DNA of 64,000 nt, taken from NCBI GenBank assembly GCA_039545315.1, contig BCIM01000015.1, positions 72,522-136,521 of the forward strand. The letters are read 5' to 3'. A model generated the notes under the pieces. It did not search any database and was not told the DNA's origin. It was given only the letters and a program-made list of their open reading frames with translations. This document shows positions 59,746 through 64,000 of the stretch, piece by piece. The stretch is from Kondoa malvinella (taxonomy: Eukaryota; Basidiomycota; Agaricostilbomycetes; Agaricostilbales; Kondoaceae). Position numbers and translations under genes: made by a program. Numbering within the stretch: the stretch's first letter is position 1; every line of letters begins with the position of its first letter.

Positions 59746-62105
59746 ATGTCCTCCGAACTCTCAGAGATTCACGAACCTGACGAGTCCAAGCAAAACCCTG
59801 AGCAAGAGGATGAAATTTCCGCTGTTCCTTTATCTTCTCAAAACACTTCGACTTCTCCGTCTCGCGTAGTCTCACTCAGTCCACTAGTCGAAGCAGACAA
59901 ACGTCCACCATCACCCGAACGATCCTTGTCACCTAAATTGGGCCATGCATTGTCGCAGACTACAAGTCGAGGATCAACCAGCTCCAACAGGTTTCGCACG
60001 TTCAACAGTCTGTCGCGGTACAATTCTTTGGGTGGGTTAGCTCAGGATGTAGAATTGTGCGTGTTCCCTTATAACCAATGAGGTATACTGATAAGGGAGA
60101 TAGTACGGCTGAGAAACAAGATGACGAGAGGATCAGACCTAGGCATCTGTTTACGAGGCCGATTGTCAGGCAGTATATACATGATCAGACGCTTATTGTA
60201 TGTCTTTTCCCTGCCCACGAAGGGCTTTGCTGAATTTGAGCCAGAGGGAGAAAGAAGTTCGAGAACCGAGCAGGTTCGAATTATTCTTTGATTTGATTGC
60301 GAGTAGAGCGATTCTTGAGCAGACTGAATGCTGATCTGTGCTTTCAGTTTGTCGGCATTGTGGGTCCGTCTGCTCGGAGATAGAGTTGACGTTGAAGTGT
60401 CTTGGAAGCTGCAAAACTTCGGTCATTCAGTCGATGTAGGGTATAATCGAGAGAACCTCTTCAAATTCGTGAGTCAATTTACATTCATCCTTTGCCGTCT
60501 GATTTCGGGGTAGATTCTGCTGTTCTACCCTCTCTATTCCATCTGGGCAGAGTAAGTCATTGTGCCCATCCTCGAGGCGTGGCTCATATATTCTACAGCA
60601 CGTAGGCTTCCGACAGACGAGCCTTACTGATCTGATCGAGACGCAGGCGAAACTTTCTCAATAAATCCGGCACTGACGATGTGCGAGAACGCATCAGCCT
60701 CATCGTCACCATGATGCTGCTCCTTGGATACGGAGTGAACGCCTCAGGAGTCGCTCTTCATTCGTACGAATACTCTGGCAAGTCCATCCAAGCTTTCGAC
60801 GGTCTCAATTCAGCCATGGCTTTCTTCCTGGTCGCCAAAGCCCAAAGATTCTTCTTCAATCTCTTCTACGCTTACGCCTTGCCTCGTTTCAGAAAAGCAC
60901 ACCTCGTCTATGCCCTCAGCGATCTAGTCATGTCTGTATTTTACTTTCCTCTGCTCTTCACCACCAATAGAAAAGCGTTCTGGTCTCTGTTGACCGTTGG
61001 AATGATTTCCGACATCCTACCAAGATATGGACTGGCAGCAGTCTTGGTAGCCAATACGGACCAGAAACGATTTGCTCTTTCAAGTAACGAGGATTCCTTC
61101 TTGTCGACAAAGTATATACCTGCTATCAATGTGGAACATCACGTCGAAAGAAGTGCCCAATTTGCGCTAGTCGTCTTTGGAGAGAGCATCCTCAATCTGG
61201 CTTTTACTGCTTATACCGAAGACATTGGTGTTCGTTTTCCGGTCGCCCATTTTCGATGATGAATAGCTCATGTTGTGCATAGGTCAGCGCTCGATATGGC
61301 AAAGCAGTGCTGGGACTGGTAGGCTCTGGCCGGCTCTCGGCTGCTCTTTTGCTGACAATTTACTGCAGTTGATCGCCTTCTGTCTTTGTTGGCGTATGTC
61401 AATCCTTCCAACAACAGTCTGAGAGTCTGAGCCTGTGAGACAGTATACTTCGAGGCAGACTACGGAGCGACCTTTTCACGAGCCTTGCGAGAGCATTGGG
61501 TGACTGCGACATCATTGAATCAGCTGCATGTCCCTCTGTCATGTGCTCTTATCCTTTTTGGCGCTTCGCTGGTACCGCTGTTGGATAATCGAGATGTGGA
61601 AGAGGGTGTGAAGTGGTACTTGGGCGGAAGTCTATCGGTGGTCATGCTGTGCTTGGCTCTCATGCACATTCTGCACAAGCATCTTGAAGAGAAAGGTATT
61701 TGTTCTTACTATGCTATAAGCGGTAAGCTGATTGGATGGAAATAGGCTCTGCAGTCATTTCACCTGGCTTTGTCACAATTGCAAGACTTTCGCTAGTTCT
61801 TATCTTTGCATTGCTTCCGCTTTCTCCGTATCTCAACAGATCAGCCTATCTTCTTGCAATCTACGCAGGTCTTGTAGTGGCTCTTACAATCTTCGAAACA
61901 GTGGTAAGTCTGTCTCAGTCATCCCATGCTCCTTTGGTTTGACTTGCTGCAGGGCAAGCTCGGAGCATCACAAGAGGATGACAAGACTTTGAAACGCTTT
62001 GATTCAAGGCATCAAGACAACGAAGAGAATGTGTTGCGCCGCTTCCATTCCAGACCTGCAGAACCTATTCTGGAAATGGCAGAGAGTGATGCGGACAGGC
62101 GCTAG
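59746..62105 (+). CDS. LtrA-family multi-pass membrane protein
   Basis: Integral membrane protein of the low-temperature-requirement A family; molecular function unknown. Start at 59746 (MSSELSEIHEPDESKQNPEQ). A Ser/Pro-rich cytosolic N-terminus precedes the family motif EPSRFELFFDLIFVGI. Membrane segments follow: ILLFYPLYSIWAE, RISLIVTMMLLLGYGVNASG, LLTVGMISDILPRYGLAAVL, NVEHHVERSAQFALVVFGES, LLIAFCLCWLYFEADYGATF, PLSCALILFGASLVPLL and VTIARLSLVLIFALLPLSPY. The cytosolic tail ends PILEMAESDADRR. About nine short introns; 60299..60347 uses a GC donor (gcgagt). The HHVERSAQFALVVFGE motif is the second conserved block of the family. No partner gene nearby suggests a substrate. Confidence 0.85.
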
Positions 62106-62269
62106 TTAGCTAGGAATCGAAATGAACATTGTATCTGATGTGCATAGAGGGTGAATGTCATAGAAACTGAGGTGTGCTATAATGCAGGGCTGCACATTCT
62201 AAACAAGCTCTACAAGTTGTACAGCTATACAGCTATTGAACGATATGTACACAGCTATGGCCGATCTCC

Positions 62270-63641
62270 CTAAGACCATCGATCCAAGAGAACAGCTGGC
62301 TTTGCTGTGATCGCGGCGAAGAGCTCTTTAGCTTGGACAGTCTTGCTTTCGGTCACCGAGCTGGAATCGGAAGACTCTGTTGCTAGTACTGTATTACTTT
62401 CGGTTGCGCTCGTCGATGTTGGGCTGGAAGACTCGGCGGAGCTTGAGGCAGATGCTGAGCTTTCGCTTTCTTTGACGCTGGATGAAGAGCTGCTTGATTC
62501 CGAGGCAGACGAGGTTGGTTCGGCGCTGGATTCGCTCAAAGACTTGGTTGCTGAGCTAGACTCTGAGGCCGAAGACGATGACGATTCTTTAGCCTTGGAC
62601 GACGAACTGGACTTTGGGGCTAAAGTCGATGACGAATCTTCAGACTTGGATGAGTGCTTCTCGTCAAGTTGTTTATGGGGAAAACTGGAAGAAGAGGCTG
62701 AGGCTGAGGCTGAGGCTGAGGCTGATTCCGAGGACGAGGATGAGTCCACTGCAGCTTTGAGTAGCATTCTGCCAGACTCCTCAGGACGATAGACGACTTC
62801 TGTGCGACCTGGGCCCATAGGATAACTAGAAGCTTCTTCAGTACAGCCCTATGTTGGAACAGCGATGACATACCCATTCTGATCAAGCACTGGTATCGTC
62901 ATTGTCGTTGCGAGAAGCACTTCGACATAGGTTCTCGTGATTGCATCTGCAGCAGAGGTTGGCATCGTGGTAGCATCATCTTGGGAGACTGTAGGCGAAG
63001 CCGATGTAGTAGAGCTGTACCATCGAGCCACTCGTCAGCGTTTATTAATAGATAGACCAGCAAGGAACTGACCTTTCACCAAATTCGGCTTCTTGACCCT
63101 CTACCAGCTGCCGCTTGTAAACCACTGGACCCTGCGCCAATACCGAAGCCGCCCTAGCAAAGTTGTTCACCCCTTGCAAAAGCACTTTTGGGTCGGGATA
63201 GGAAGTAGAAGTAGGTACAGAGTCTGCCCATACTGCAGTAGAGGACGATGCTGTATCTGCCCAGAGACCAGTAGAAGGTGAAGGTGGAAGATTCTCGTTG
63301 TAGATGAGGGGAGCATCTTCCATTTGCCCCTTCGCTTTGGGAGCGCGCTTCTTGCAGGCTGTACCGGTTGCACGCTTCTGTTGCTTGGTAGGCGATTTGA
63401 GCAGGTAAACTGGTTCGCGTGAGCCGCGCTTCTCGAAGTTTAGCTGGTTCTCGAGCTGAAGTAGACGTTTGCTGAGACCGTCCATTGTCGGGTCTGTCGA
63501 AGAGCGAGATGGCTTGACGTGACGAGAGGTGGAGCGAGCTCTGATCCCGAACCGGCGGGCAGGCAAAGCTTCGACTTGATTGGATTGGTTGAGGACAGCG
63601 AGAAGTACAGCAAAGCAGACCATGAAGCTGAAGCGAGCCAT
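62270..63641 (-). CDS. Serine-rich secreted protein
   Basis: Not assigned to a family. Start at 63641; signal peptide MARFSFMVCFAVLLAVLNQS, then LPARRFGIRARSTSRHVKPS with dibasic sites. The first exon also has YKRQLVEGQEAEFGE with another possible Kex2 site. Later exons carry TTSASPTVSQDDATTMPTSA and VEVLLATTMTIPVLDQNGYV. The last exon, from MGPGRTEVVYRPEESGRMLL, is almost all Ser, Ala, Glu and Thr and includes an (SA)n tract. It ends ITAKPAVLLDRWS with no GPI-anchor signal. It may be a heavily O-glycosylated wall or secreted protein. Two introns were placed by eye, so the middle is approximate. Confidence 0.65.
62694..62723 (+). repeat. Five tandem copies of GAGGCT in the serine-rich gene
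   Basis: Perfect hexamer repeat, read as Ser-Ala dipeptides on the minus strand. Copy number is likely to vary by slippage without breaking the frame. Confidence 0.9.
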
Positions 63642-64000
63642 TGTGTGTGTAGATTACTGAAGTTTGGTATTGACTGTGAACTGATGGGATGGATATGGAT
63701 GCCTTGCCAGAAGGTGAGACCTCAAGTACCAGACTTGGGTGAAGGAACAGCAGGAGAAAGATTGAAGAGATAGAGATCACAGATGGGAAGAGAAAAGAAG
63801 GAACAGAGAGCGAGTCTTATGATTAGGCAACGAACATCTTGTATATTTGAATCGAGACTGGCCGTTGCAGCCGTCGGCAAATCTTTGAAGGATCGGCAGC
63901 AGTTGGTTGAGAAATCACACAACATGCCATTTCACAGCAGAGAGATTAGCCGACGCAACATGCAAGGCATGACAAGCTAGCAAACGCATAATGTTCGACA
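63642..64000. other. Promoter side of the serine-rich gene
   Basis: No gene supported before the window end; small open frames on both strands lack content. Confidence 0.35.

Noticed and set aside
62307..62792. Plus-strand 161-codon Glu/Leu-rich frame
   Set aside because: It is the antisense shadow of the serine-rich exon; such low-complexity exons leave open frames opposite them.

Overview
The window is nuclear DNA from a filamentous or dimorphic fungus, most likely a basidiomycete. Genes are packed closely on both strands and are cut by many very short introns, mostly 43-60 nt, so most coding regions only become readable after splicing by hand. The basidiomycete call rests on the intron density, a CPL1-like cysteine-rich secreted protein and a MATA-type HMG protein. 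The subphylum and species cannot be fixed from the sequence alone. The anchor is actin: 15 exons splice to exactly 375 codons, including one 6-nt internal exon. 

Left part (1-13.6 kb): an HMG-box transcription factor running off the left edge, a secreted CPL1-like protein, a ZIP metal transporter, actin, a nitrate transporter and the splicing factor Spp2. Centre-left (8.9-22.1 kb): a nitrate assimilation cluster made of the transporter, nitrate reductase and nitrite reductase. The two reductases are divergent around a 253-bp promoter that carries GATA-type sites. The transporter promoter also carries a run of AGATAAG sites, which suggests shared nitrogen control. Spp2, a spliceosome gene, sits inside the cluster. 

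Middle (22.3-43.1 kb): an MFS transporter, the kinetochore subunit Spc25, a BRCT-WGR protein that looks like a PARP without its catalytic half, Atg13, a small acidic protein, a CDK9/CDK12-type kinase with an RS-rich N-terminus, a DM9-repeat protein, an F-box-like protein, a coiled-coil protein and the AMPK gamma subunit Snf4. 

Right part (43.4-64 kb): nitronate monooxygenase, a membrane glycosyltransferase, TRAPP subunit Trs31, a Glomulin/Ybp2-like protein, Cox16, a secreted multi-cysteine protein, a small membrane protein, an apparently decayed MFS transporter, Rrp15, an AhpD-like protein, an LtrA membrane protein and a serine-rich secreted protein. No rRNA, convincing tRNA, CRISPR array or transposon was seen. 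The most unusual items are the actin microexon, five GC-AG introns, the catalytic-less PARP-like protein and the decayed transporter.
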